Shown here: one piece after another, positions 42,968 through 52,022 of the stretch
Numbering within the stretch: position 1 is the stretch's first letter
Layout: the number at the start of each line of letters is the position of its first letter
Assembly: GCF_002909255.1 (NCBI RefSeq)
Contig: NZ_PIOB01000012.1
Span: 38,007 to 102,006, forward strand
Direction: 5' to 3'
DNA length: 64,000 bases
From: Arenibacter hampyeongensis
GTDB taxonomy: Bacteria; Bacteroidota; Bacteroidia; Flavobacteriales; Flavobacteriaceae
The notes under the pieces: model-generated
Database searches by the model: none
Told to the model about the DNA's origin: nothing
What the model saw: the letters and a program-made list of their open reading frames with translations, nothing else
Program-made: the position numbers and the translations under genes

Positions 42968-43372
42968 TATTTATTTAATAATCATATGGCGACATGAAAT
43001 TGGATAGACTTTTAAAGCTTTATGTATGCTACTAAAAGATTGATTTAAAATAGTTTTGCCCCATATGAAGTATCAAGATAATAAATAAATCGATTGCTCT
43101 AACCGCAATGCACAATATATTCGCCAGACCCCCATTGCTGTCTCAAACTTACTTGTCCGATGCATACATCTTGGTATCCCATTTTTTATGGAAAAGCAGG
43201 GATGAAAGTTCAAGGCTTCAATTTAGTTGGCAGTTGCAGTAGCCGGTAGTGGGTTCAAGGTTGACGGATATAGACTTCCAGTAGGTTGGAAGTGGTAATA
43301 CCACAACCTGCTGGAATAGGAATATAGTTCGGTTTTTGGTTTTCAATTCAGTAAACTGTTCAGTTTCCCTCT
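42968..43372. other. Intergenic stretch, faint repeat text only
   Basis: No gene or RNA is recognised. A CAGTTGCAGTAGCC stretch and GGGTTCAAGGTTGACGG (about 43222-43265) belong to the dispersed repeat text of the window. Confidence 0.4.
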
Positions 43373-43603
43373 TTATTTCACCTTCTTGATGACGTAATTA
43401 TAAATTGGTTTTAAAAGTCGAGTTATCATAAAAAAGGCAATTCCAATGGTAATGTTATATTCTCTAAAAATATTATTGGGGTATACGTTTGTCAGAGAGA
43501 TTATTAAAATGATCAAAGCGAGAATCCAAACTACTCCTAAGATAATTAAGCTCGCTTTTTTCAAATAAAAAACTATATCAGAATTCTTAATACAATTGTA
43601 CAA
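43373..43603 (-). CDS. Possible small membrane protein
   Basis: The ORF codes 76 residues with two hydrophobic segments (about 15-37 and 50-63) and a basic tail. It can only start with TTG at 43603. No family is recognised. It could be a chance ORF in AT-rich DNA. Confidence 0.35.
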   Translation of the reverse strand: MYNCIKNSDIVFYLKKASLIILGVVWILALIILIISLTNVYPNNIFREYNITIGIAFFMITRLLKPIYNYVIKKVK

Positions 43604-43696
43604 CTGTTCGTTCCGTATTTAAGGGCAACAATTGGGTAAATCTACAACTTCCTTTATTTCTTATATATACCTAATATGATAATTATAAATTCTATT

Positions 43697-44794
43697 TCAA
43701 TGCTGGTCCTTTAGCTCAGAATACACCTTTTTCATCACCTCGGTTTTACCTTTATCCTCTGCTATGGCATATGTGGTAAACATCATTACTCCGGTCGACT
43801 TCCCAGCTAGTCCGCCGCGCAACACCGTTTCAAAGGCTTCGTTGGTAACAATACCGGGTTCATTATAGGCTTGGACAATGGGCCAAATCTTGGGGTAGGC
43901 ACCATCTTCAGTATCTATTTTTTTGCTAAACCATTCAATGTTCTCCTCTACCCAGTTGGGGGCTCTGCCCATTCTTTGGTGGTAGACCATAGGGGAAAAT
44001 ACATCCACGGTTTTCTTCAAAAGATCGTAATCCAAACCCAGGATACGTCCCCTTGCGCCGCTATATTCTTCGTCGTCCCAAGGGCAATGATAAAGGCCAA
44101 GAAGGGCATTGGGTTTAATTTCGGACATAATGCCCTTAATATTTGAAGTCCAATCGAAAATAACCTCGCAACGCCATTTTCGCCAAGCCGAATCATGGGT
44201 TTTAAGGATATATTCCGCCCTTTCCGAGGTACTGGCCTCCGGCAAACGGATATTGTAATCCTTTGAAAAACTATTTAGACAATGCCTGCAAAAACAAGTT
44301 TCTGGCAATATGGGTTCCGGATCTTCAAATTGGGCATGCCAATGTACATAATCCATCCAAATTCCATCTAGGTCATATTCCAAAAGTAAGTCCCGAAGTT
44401 GATCAAATCGGTACTTTCTAAAACCGGGTTCGGTAGGGCAAACGCCCATAAACCAGGTAGCCGATTCAACTCTTTCACCTTTTTCATTTATGGCCCAGGC
44501 CTCTGGATGGGTATCCACATAACCTTTACCGTTCAAAGTGGCGAATTCGGCATAAACCTTGGCCCCCTCGGACCTAGCCCTGTTGATCATGTCTTCGGTG
44601 ATAGATCCACTGTGGACAAAGATGGCATTTACCCCAAGGTCGTTAAGTTTATACCCCTTATCCCATAGGGGTTTGGGATTCCCATAAACACCCCGGATCT
44701 CGACCGAGTCAGCAGAGTCCTGTCCGCACGAATTAAAACCAAGAACTGTAAAAACCAATAGGTATAGATAATGGAATTTTAGGTTTCTATTCAT
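43697..44794 (-). CDS. Lipoprotein with a glycosidase-like TIM barrel
   Basis: The product has about 365 residues: a lipobox leader (VLGFNSCGQ), then a barrel fold. Visible strand ends are GVNAIFVHSG, GAKVYAEFATL, YDLDGIWMDYVHWH, ALLGLYHCPW and VDVFSPMVYHQRMG. The DGIWMDYVHW segment is typical of the putative glycoside hydrolase groups near GH13-like and DUF4015-type barrels. The enzyme class is not certain. ATG at 44794 is preferred. It follows the diketogulonate reductase gene. Confidence 0.7.
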   Translation of the reverse strand: MNRNLKFHYLYLLVFTVLGFNSCGQDSADSVEIRGVYGNPKPLWDKGYKLNDLGVNAIFVHSGSITEDMINRARSEGAKVYAEFATLNGKGYVDTHPEAWAINEKGERVESATWFMGVCPTEPGFRKYRFDQLRDLLLEYDLDGIWMDYVHWHAQFEDPEPILPETCFCRHCLNSFSKDYNIRLPEASTSERAEYILKTHDSAWRKWRCEVIFDWTSNIKGIMSEIKPNALLGLYHCPWDDEEYSGARGRILGLDYDLLKKTVDVFSPMVYHQRMGRAPNWVEENIEWFSKKIDTEDGAYPKIWPIVQAYNEPGIVTNEAFETVLRGGLAGKSTGVMMFTTYAIAEDKGKTEVMKKVYSELKDQH

Positions 44795-44820
44795 CTTCAA
44801 TTAATTAAAGTCTGCTATTA

Positions 44821-45840
44821 TTACTTATTTGACAGTGCCAATATTTTTTCCCAAATACTTTCACTAACTGGCATTCCCTCCTTAAAATTCTCGGCGGCGG
44901 TGTGGGCGCTCCGTTCACCGGGATAGTAAATTTTGTCTCCTGCTTTCATAGGTTCCACGTCATGTGTATAGCCTATAATTTCGTCTATGAGTTTGTCCTG
45001 TAATTCCTTGTCGTGGAATACCTCGGGATCAATGCACAGAAACACCTGTGAAATACCCGTTTCAAATTTCTTTAAACCAATTTTATAGGTAGAATTTCCG
45101 GCTGCCAAAAGGGTAGCCAGCATATCCAGAACAATGGACAGTGCAGAGCCTTTCCAATAGCCGACAGGTAGGCCACGTTCTTTTTTTAGAATTTTTTCAG
45201 GGTCGTTGGAGAGTTGGTCATTTTCGTCCCAACCCCCAGGGAAAGGCAGCTTTTTACCTCGCAGTTTATAGTCGTTGATCTTTCCGAAGGCAAATTGGGA
45301 AAGGGCCATATCCAATACAATATGCCCTTGCTTTCTGGGTATGGAAACAATAAATGGGTTATTGCCAATTCGGCTATCCTTAGCTCCCCATGGTGGCATA
45401 TTGGGTTGTGTATTCGTAAATAGAATGGAAATGCAACCGGCATCTGCGGCCAATTTTCCGTAGGTACCACCGCGCATCCAGTGGTTATTGTTACGCAAAG
45501 CCACCAATCCCATTCCGTGGTTTTTGGCCAATTCTACAGCTCTCTTGATACACTTGGTGGCATTGATAATGCCTGGGCCATAATTGCCGTCCCATCGTTC
45601 TATACTTCCAAAAGATTCCACTTTTTCTGCTTCCGCATCAATTTTAACGGAACCGTTTTCAACATACTCCAAAAAAAGGGGAACGCGATTAATTCCATGT
45701 GAATTTACACCGGCCAAGGTACTTTCAGTATAGGTTTTGGCCAATAAGCTGGCCTTATCTGAGGTGAATTTATATTTTACAAAAAGATTGTAAAGGACAT
45801 CCTGCATCAATTGGGACGATATTTGCATTGTATTGTTCAT
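44821..45840 (-). CDS. dlgD: 2,3-diketo-L-gulonate reductase-type dehydrogenase (DlgD/YiaK)
   Basis: The product has 339 residues, the normal length of the malate/L-lactate dehydrogenase (Ldh_2) superfamily. The segments SHGINRVPLF, NNHWMRGGTYG and NMPPWGAKDSRIGNNPF are closest to YiaK/DlgD, which reduces 2,3-diketo-L-gulonate (or related 3-dehydro-gulonate) with NAD(P)H. It is cytoplasmic. It suggests use of uronate-type sugars, in keeping with the lyase upstream. Two AT-rich dyads lie 250-285 bp upstream. Confidence 0.82.
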   Translation of the reverse strand: MNNTMQISSQLMQDVLYNLFVKYKFTSDKASLLAKTYTESTLAGVNSHGINRVPLFLEYVENGSVKIDAEAEKVESFGSIERWDGNYGPGIINATKCIKRAVELAKNHGMGLVALRNNNHWMRGGTYGKLAADAGCISILFTNTQPNMPPWGAKDSRIGNNPFIVSIPRKQGHIVLDMALSQFAFGKINDYKLRGKKLPFPGGWDENDQLSNDPEKILKKERGLPVGYWKGSALSIVLDMLATLLAAGNSTYKIGLKKFETGISQVFLCIDPEVFHDKELQDKLIDEIIGYTHDVEPMKAGDKIYYPGERSAHTAAENFKEGMPVSESIWEKILALSNK

Positions 45841-46090
45841 GAAAATTGGTTATTGGCCTGCTATGAATTCTGTTGTTGATTTTTAACCTGTGTCATTACC
45901 ACCTTGGAACCCTTCCCGATTAAATGTACGAAAACTTTTTATTGGAATTAATTCCCCACACAGTGATTTAGGGACAGCTTTTTGTAAACAATGTTGTATG
46001 AAGTCAAATATATGGAAGCATGTACAATCAAGAACTAAACAAGGAATAATAATGAACAATAGCTTAACTGTGGCATTCAACTATTTGCTA

Positions 46091-46123
46091 GTAAAATTTT
46101 ACAACCGCTTGTAAAATTTTCAA
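46091..46123. promoter_or_regulatory. Pair of AT-rich dyads, possible operators
   Basis: GTAAAATTTTAC (46091-46102) and TTGTAAAATTTTCAA (46109-46123) have centres 20 bp apart, two helical turns. Together they also form an inverted repeat AAAATTTTACAA/TTGTAAAATTTT. They lie upstream of dlgD; the rest of the 300-bp gap has no gene. Confidence 0.5.
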
Positions 46124-46147
46124 TATAAACTGCTGGTCAAAAAGATC

Positions 46148-46525
46148 TTAATACATGGTATTTGGGTTGGTAGCCTTCTTTGGGATCTGTTGTATGGCAT
46201 CCCAGTGTTCACAGATTTTTCCATTTTCATCAAACCTAAAAAAATCCATGGTCACATATTGGTCATTATCCGGCCAAATTTGATGGGTGTGCAATGCCAC
46301 CAAATCCCATTCTCCAATACAGCGAACAAATTCTATGGATTTATTTGGATACTCCTTTTGCATCCTTTCAAAGTAGTCTATAAAACCCTGGGTTCCATCT
46401 ACAACATGTGGATTGTGTTGAATGTATTCTTTGCCCACATATTTTTCTATGGCAATTTCAGGGTTGCCTTCAAATGCCATCCTGTAAAAGGCTATGGCAT
46501 TGTTCTTGTTTTTTTCTAAGTCCAT
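46148..46525 (-). CDS. SnoaL-like (NTF2 fold) protein
   Basis: The product has 125 residues without a leader, so it is cytoplasmic. Characteristic are YIQHNPHVVDGTQGFIDYF, VALHTHQIWP and FFRFDENGKICEHWDAIQ, the last with the usual HWD. These are often isomerases or simple hydrolases. The EHWD and QHNPH positions suggest a metal-free pocket with acid-base residues. It lies between the lyase and dlgD and may act on an intermediate of the same sugar. Confidence 0.8.
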   Translation of the reverse strand: MDLEKNKNNAIAFYRMAFEGNPEIAIEKYVGKEYIQHNPHVVDGTQGFIDYFERMQKEYPNKSIEFVRCIGEWDLVALHTHQIWPDNDQYVTMDFFRFDENGKICEHWDAIQQIPKKATNPNTMY

Positions 46526-46618
46526 AAGATTCTTTTAAAGATATAATGATAGATTCATAAATATCTGTAAATAATTGGGTATTCATTACACTAAGATTGA
46601 AAGGTACACCTACCAGAT

Positions 46619-48670
46619 CTAGTTGGTTGTGGATAATTTTGCTTTGCTACTATTGTTAAAAGGAATAGTAAGCTGCCACTTTTTACCCTTTGAGGTAACA
46701 CCAACGGTTATTTCCTGCTCATTTTCCGATTTTATTCTTGCCTTTATTTTAGGCATTTCCTCTTCAGATGGCCAAAGTAACCACACGAAAGTGGCATCTG
46801 TTTTTATCTCGGTAGTATATGAACTGGTAATATTGGGCCCATAGATATTGTATTCAGGACTATACCAGCCTTGGATTTCAGGATTTTCCTGACCTTTGAT
46901 AAATTTTGGATTAAACTTTTGCCTACCTAGAGGGATAATTGCGAGGTTTCCCTTTTCATTACTGGTCTTCACAATCGATCTTTCTTTTTCCACCGTATTA
47001 TCAGGATGCCAATGCCAAAGGGCTTCAATGGTGCGTCGTCTGTCCGTTGCAACCCTGTCTACCACCACCCAAAATTGGTTACGAACATAGAAAATGGCCC
47101 TGGTATGTTTCGCCTTTCCGGCTATATCCAGAAATTGCTCAAAGGAATTGGAAGCATAATCAAAACCTTCTGTTATTTTAAAGTGACTATCCGCCAAGGG
47201 TTCTTGGGCATGTGTAGGGCCATTTGTTTGTCCTTTACCATCAATTAAAATCAAGTTATGTCCCGCACTGCCCTTTGCATAAGGGCGGAATTTTTCAGCA
47301 ACTTCCCCGGTGTAGGCAAACCTTCCCGAATCTACCAAAAAATCCTTTCCATAGGCCGAAACGGAAAGGTGCAGTTTGTCATTGTGTTGATGGCCACTGC
47401 CCCAGGGTCCCATATCAAAAAACGACCAATGCGCTTCACTATCAAACCCACTTCTTGAAACAAAATGTCCTGCCCATGGATAGAAATAGGAGGGGCCATC
47501 CACAGGTTTGTTGCCAGATTGGCCATTGGTTGCAATATACTCCCAATCCGGATGATGATACTTTTTAGCTCCTTTTAAGATGATGTTACGGTCACTACCC
47601 CTGTCACCGTCATTGTTCATTAATCGAAAGCCACTTGGCCTCACCATATGGGAAATATAGCCGTACATTGCCTCTATGGTGCCATTGTAGAAGTCGGGCA
47701 AAGTCTTGTTGGCTTTGTTACAGATATCTTTGAAAAGTTCAAAATTATTTAATGAAACGTTATGGTAATGCGAGCTTAGTTCGGTTTGTACCCCATCCGG
47801 ATATACCTGATCTTTCATGCTTTCAACCATAGAATCAATGGCATAGTCCAGCCATTCTTCGGAGTTTTTATATTCCGGGAAATAGGCGGCCACAGTGGCC
47901 AAGGCCGAAATTTCCATGGTCAGCCAATTATTGCTACTATGAAAATTTCTATTGTAATGGGCATGATCGGGCAAACTGCTGAGCATTAGTAAGTGTGTAG
48001 CAGGGGAAATATTATCGCTGTCCAATAGGCCGTAAAAGATTTTGGTCCAAACTTTGGCGCGGGCCGCAACCTCCAATCCCCGCCATACCGAGGTGCCGCT
48101 TTTAACTGCAGGGTAAGGCATACTCTTAATTATAAAATCCCTTAAGAATAAGTCCATATATTGGGCATATTTGGGGTTACCGGTTTCCAAATAGGTATTG
48201 AATATTTGGCTTAACTGACTATGCCTATTGGAAAGCCAGGCCCATTCCTTATCATTATTGGGGCCTTTGTAGTACCAGTCGCGATGCCCATCTACGAGAT
48301 AGGGCACTTTTCCCCGTACATTTTGTATCACAAAAACATTGGTTAGGATGGTATCGGATGTGGCTACTTCCCGTGCGGTTTTTGTGGGTATAACTGTACG
48401 TAATTCGGAAGTCATGGCTTTATTTTTATAATAGACCAGTAGTTCGTTGCATGCCTCTAGGATATTGCCATTGCTATGGGCCAATTTTACTTTTTCCAGG
48501 CCCGAGTAATCTAAATTGAATTGATTCAGCATATTTTCCATGGTCTCGGGGTAGGAGCGAATAAGGTCCTCTGTAGAGGTTATGCCTGTCCAATTTTGCT
48601 GTGCAGTAAGCTGTTTAGTGATACAAAAAAATAGGATAATCAGTGATAATGGTTTGATGATTCTCAGCAT
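46619..48670 (-). CDS. Secreted heparinase II/III-type polysaccharide lyase
   Basis: The product has 683 residues with a signal peptide (about 1-23). An alpha/alpha toroid (about 70-370, including FHSSNNWLTMEISALATVAAYFPEY and NNDGDRGS) is followed by a beta-sandwich domain with the family block GSGHQHNDKLHLSVSAYG (about 435-452). Members cleave uronate-containing glycans such as alginate, heparin or ulvan by beta-elimination. The neighbour DlgD-type reductase fits uronate use. The exact lyase family cannot be set by eye. It lies 5 bp from the next gene upstream, so they are co-transcribed. Confidence 0.8.
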   Translation of the reverse strand: MLRIIKPLSLIILFFCITKQLTAQQNWTGITSTEDLIRSYPETMENMLNQFNLDYSGLEKVKLAHSNGNILEACNELLVYYKNKAMTSELRTVIPTKTAREVATSDTILTNVFVIQNVRGKVPYLVDGHRDWYYKGPNNDKEWAWLSNRHSQLSQIFNTYLETGNPKYAQYMDLFLRDFIIKSMPYPAVKSGTSVWRGLEVAARAKVWTKIFYGLLDSDNISPATHLLMLSSLPDHAHYNRNFHSSNNWLTMEISALATVAAYFPEYKNSEEWLDYAIDSMVESMKDQVYPDGVQTELSSHYHNVSLNNFELFKDICNKANKTLPDFYNGTIEAMYGYISHMVRPSGFRLMNNDGDRGSDRNIILKGAKKYHHPDWEYIATNGQSGNKPVDGPSYFYPWAGHFVSRSGFDSEAHWSFFDMGPWGSGHQHNDKLHLSVSAYGKDFLVDSGRFAYTGEVAEKFRPYAKGSAGHNLILIDGKGQTNGPTHAQEPLADSHFKITEGFDYASNSFEQFLDIAGKAKHTRAIFYVRNQFWVVVDRVATDRRRTIEALWHWHPDNTVEKERSIVKTSNEKGNLAIIPLGRQKFNPKFIKGQENPEIQGWYSPEYNIYGPNITSSYTTEIKTDATFVWLLWPSEEEMPKIKARIKSENEQEITVGVTSKGKKWQLTIPFNNSSKAKLSTTN

Positions 48671-48674
48671 GCTT

Positions 48675-49607
48675 TTATTTTTGAATAAATCTGTTCAGGT
48701 TAATTAACCTGCCGGGATCTGCTTGGGTACTCCAGATAACTATTTTTCCCTCACTGTCTACCTGCAAACCTACGGCGGCATTAAAATCGACCCCATTCTT
48801 ACAATTAAAGGTTTTGGAGTCCACTTTTTCCATGATGGGTTCAAAGGACCCAAGTTTGCTAACAAGGATTAAATCGGCCTGCCCAACAAGATTTTTTTTA
48901 TGAAAACCGATGGCATAAATAGCTGATCCGTCCTTGATAAGGTTTATGGATTGGTAGCTCCCCCAGTCATTTGGTACGGTAAAACTATAAAAGAAATGAT
49001 GTTCCCCTTTTTCAGGATCAATTTGGTAGAAGTCCCAGTTTCTGGAGTCCCAATTAGCTACTACCGTCCAATAATTATTATCAAGGGCCAATAGTCCCGT
49101 TGCTCCCGCAGTTTTCTGTTTGGGCTCGCCTTTCCGGACTATAGTGACACCGGGTTGGGCCTTGGTCAAACCATTATTTCTGTAATTGTAGATGCAGACC
49201 TTGGAAGTGGTTTTAAGGGTATTGTCTTCAATGCCAACAATCATATACGGTTCACTTACTTGAATCCCCCCGGCGTGCCGGAAAGGATCGGTCATCAGTG
49301 TAATTAGTTTATCCGTTTTTCGTTTTTTTAGGTTTATTTCTAAAGTGTAGGCAGTGGTAAGCGAACTTCCAGAGACAAGAAGCTTTTCCCTCCCTTTTTT
49401 TTCAATAAGTTGAATCCCTTGAAAATGGCCACTTTCACTTGGGACTTTTAAGTTATTGTTGATAAGGATTACTTCTGGCTCGGAATTTAAGGCTTTAAAG
49501 GCGGCGGGCACATTTGCTACATTTTGGCCAAACCCCAAACTAGAGGTTAAGTATAAAATGAACATGAGAAGGGATGTTGGTTTTTTTGTCTGACCCATGG
49601 AGTTCAT
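48675..49607 (-). CDS. Secreted beta-propeller-like protein, unknown
   Basis: The product has 310 residues with a signal peptide (about 8-27). The body is strand-rich with repeated KLLVSGSSLTTAYTLEI / PYMIVGIEDNTLKTTSKVCIY / IYAIGFHKKNLVGQADLIL blocks, consistent with a five- or six-bladed propeller. No catalytic motif is visible. It may bind or sense the product of the lyase encoded 4 bp downstream. Confidence 0.6.
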   Translation of the reverse strand: MNSMGQTKKPTSLLMFILYLTSSLGFGQNVANVPAAFKALNSEPEVILINNNLKVPSESGHFQGIQLIEKKGREKLLVSGSSLTTAYTLEINLKKRKTDKLITLMTDPFRHAGGIQVSEPYMIVGIEDNTLKTTSKVCIYNYRNNGLTKAQPGVTIVRKGEPKQKTAGATGLLALDNNYWTVVANWDSRNWDFYQIDPEKGEHHFFYSFTVPNDWGSYQSINLIKDGSAIYAIGFHKKNLVGQADLILVSKLGSFEPIMEKVDSKTFNCKNGVDFNAAVGLQVDSEGKIVIWSTQADPGRLINLNRFIQK

Positions 49608-49808
49608 ATTTTAATTATAGTTGACAACATAAGGTTTATAGAAATCACTGCCAAATTCATATGCAGTACTGATGGATTTATAACTTTTGACATATCCAAA
49701 GGCATTCTTCCACTTTTGTATTGTAAATATGGTATATTTTTATTGTTTAAACGATTAAATACATATATTGAAATCAACTTTTTTAGTTTTCTCCAAAAAA
49801 TTAAAATT

Positions 49809-51992
49809 ATGCCTAAAAAAATCGATTGCCAATTTACTTTCATAGGAGTAGTTGTAATGTTCTTATTGTATCCGCTTTCCAGTTTTTCCCAAACCGATTA
49901 TTCGGTGCTGGATTATTGGAACTATTATTCCGACGCAGCAAATCAACTTTACAAGCAACAAAGTGAAATTTCGTTTGAAATTCTTGCCAAAAGAAAAGAA
50001 TCCATTTCAAAGCTAAAAACAAAAACAGATTGGGAGGGGAGACAACAATTGGTCAAAGAAAAGCTTCAGGAGTCCATAGGGGATTTTCCAGCAAAAACAC
50101 CTTTGAACCCTGTAATTACGCAAAGGATTAAAAAGGATGGGTATAGCATAGATAAATTGTATTTCGAATCCATGCCGGGGGTAAAGGTAACAGCTGCTTT
50201 TTTTATCCCAAATGGGAAAAGGAAGAACCTGCCAACCATTATTTATTGCAGTGGGCATAGCGATTTGGCATTTAGAAGTGACATCTACCAACATGTTATT
50301 CTCAATCTGGTAAAAAAGGGTTTTGCAGTCTTTGCTTTTGACCCTTACGGACAAGGTGAAAGATTACAGTATTTTGATCAAAACCTGGGCAAGTCGCGCT
50401 TTAGTCCAACACGCGAGCATTCCTATCCCGGGGCGCAGCTTTTTATTAATGGAGCTTCAACGGCCAAGTATATGATATGGGATGGCATAAGGGCAGTAGA
50501 TTATTTACTTACACGCAAGGAAGTGGATTCCAAACGTATTGGTATTACCGGAAGGTCCGGTGGTGGTACACAGACTGCTCAAATCGCTGCTTTGGATGAG
50601 CGTATTATGGCTTCAGCCCCGGAATGTTATATTACCACCATGGAATATCAATTAAAATCAGGAGGGCCACAGGATGCAGAGCAGAATTTACCCAGTGGTA
50701 TTCAACTTGGTTTGGACCATGCAGATCTTCTGGAGGTAAGGGTTCCCAAACCAACTTTGATGATAACCACAACTAGGGATATGTTTAGTATTCAGGGAGC
50801 ACGTGATACCTATCAGGAAGCACAATTGGCATACAAAGCTTTTGGTAAAGAAGAAAATATAATGATGGTAGAGGACAATGCGGGGCATCAATCTACCATG
50901 AAGAATAGGGAAGCCATGTATGCTTTTTTTCAAAAACATTTGGATAACCCCGGAAATTCAAAGGATGAGGAAGTAGTTGTTTTTCCAGTGGAAGAATTAT
51001 ATGTTACCGAAACCGGTCAACTTTCAACATCGGTTGGGAGCAAATTTTTGTTTGATGTAAATAGCGCTTCGACCGCGAAAAATATGGAAATACTGGAGGA
51101 AGGTAGACGGAATATGGACCAACATTTAACGGGTTTAAAACAAAAAGTTCAAGCCATTTCGGGCTACTCCGATCGTGTCAGGCACGGAAAATTAATTTTT
51201 TCCGGACAAACAGAATTTGAAACATATATTCTCAATAAATATCTGATAGTGGAAGAAGGGAATAAGATAATTCCGTTTGTAACCTTTGTACCCAAAAAAC
51301 CAGTGTTTGGTACTGCACTTTATTTGGATAATATGGATGATAAGGAGTCGGATATAGCATATGCCATTCCCATACAATTGGCCAAAAAAGGTGTTACTGT
51401 AATTGTCCCTGATATGCCTGGCCATGGTGAATTGGGGCCGGGATATTTAAAGGGGGATGCCTATTTTGAAAACACCTCGTACAATCAATGGTTTGCCGGC
51501 ATTTTGAACGGGAAAAGCACGGTTGCCATTCATGTGGAGGCAATAACAACACTGCTTGAAGTATGCAAGTCGGATTTGAAATTGGACGATAAAGAATTTA
51601 TGGGAATATCCAAAGGGCCCTTTAATTCCAGTCTATTGCACGCGGCCGTTTCAGGGGTGGAATTTTCTAAGATGTTGCTTCTGGATCCCATGCTTTCATT
51701 CGAATCCATTGTTTCCGAAAAGGACTATGACCCTTCCCTTATACCTTTTACCGTTGCCGGTGCTTTACCGCATTATGACCTACAAGACTTGTCGGCAGCA
51801 TTTGCCCCAAATAAATTAATGCTGGTTCAGGAGGCGGATGGCCAAGCCAAGGATTCTAGCTACATGCAGTCCTATGATTTTGTGAAGGAGCATTATAAAT
51901 CCCTGAACAAGGCCAATAACTTTTCTGTTGAAAAAATGAATTTTCATGAGGGAGCAATGGATTCCTTGGATAAATTTATTTCCAACCGTTAA
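49809..51992 (+). CDS. Two-domain secreted esterase (alpha/beta hydrolase)
   Basis: The product has 727 residues. ATG at 49809 is chosen because a signal peptide (VVVMFLLYPLSSFSQ) follows; the ORF extends to 49716. The first hydrolase domain (about 90-400) has GHSDLAFRSD, FDPYGQGER, the nucleophile motif GRSGGGTQTAQIAALD and a terminal His in AGHQSTMKN. The second half (about 480-727) has a degenerate fold with GISKGPFNSS instead of GxSxG. It is likely an acetyl- or feruloyl-type esterase for glycans. It is followed 30 bp on by the toroid lipoprotein gene. Confidence 0.78.
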   Translation: MPKKIDCQFTFIGVVVMFLLYPLSSFSQTDYSVLDYWNYYSDAANQLYKQQSEISFEILAKRKESISKLKTKTDWEGRQQLVKEKLQESIGDFPAKTPLNPVITQRIKKDGYSIDKLYFESMPGVKVTAAFFIPNGKRKNLPTIIYCSGHSDLAFRSDIYQHVILNLVKKGFAVFAFDPYGQGERLQYFDQNLGKSRFSPTREHSYPGAQLFINGASTAKYMIWDGIRAVDYLLTRKEVDSKRIGITGRSGGGTQTAQIAALDERIMASAPECYITTMEYQLKSGGPQDAEQNLPSGIQLGLDHADLLEVRVPKPTLMITTTRDMFSIQGARDTYQEAQLAYKAFGKEENIMMVEDNAGHQSTMKNREAMYAFFQKHLDNPGNSKDEEVVVFPVEELYVTETGQLSTSVGSKFLFDVNSASTAKNMEILEEGRRNMDQHLTGLKQKVQAISGYSDRVRHGKLIFSGQTEFETYILNKYLIVEEGNKIIPFVTFVPKKPVFGTALYLDNMDDKESDIAYAIPIQLAKKGVTVIVPDMPGHGELGPGYLKGDAYFENTSYNQWFAGILNGKSTVAIHVEAITTLLEVCKSDLKLDDKEFMGISKGPFNSSLLHAAVSGVEFSKMLLLDPMLSFESIVSEKDYDPSLIPFTVAGALPHYDLQDLSAAFAPNKLMLVQEADGQAKDSSYMQSYDFVKEHYKSLNKANNFSVEKMNFHEGAMDSLDKFISNR

Positions 51993-52022
51993 TGGTTTAC
52001 CCATAAAATAATCAATAGTAAC

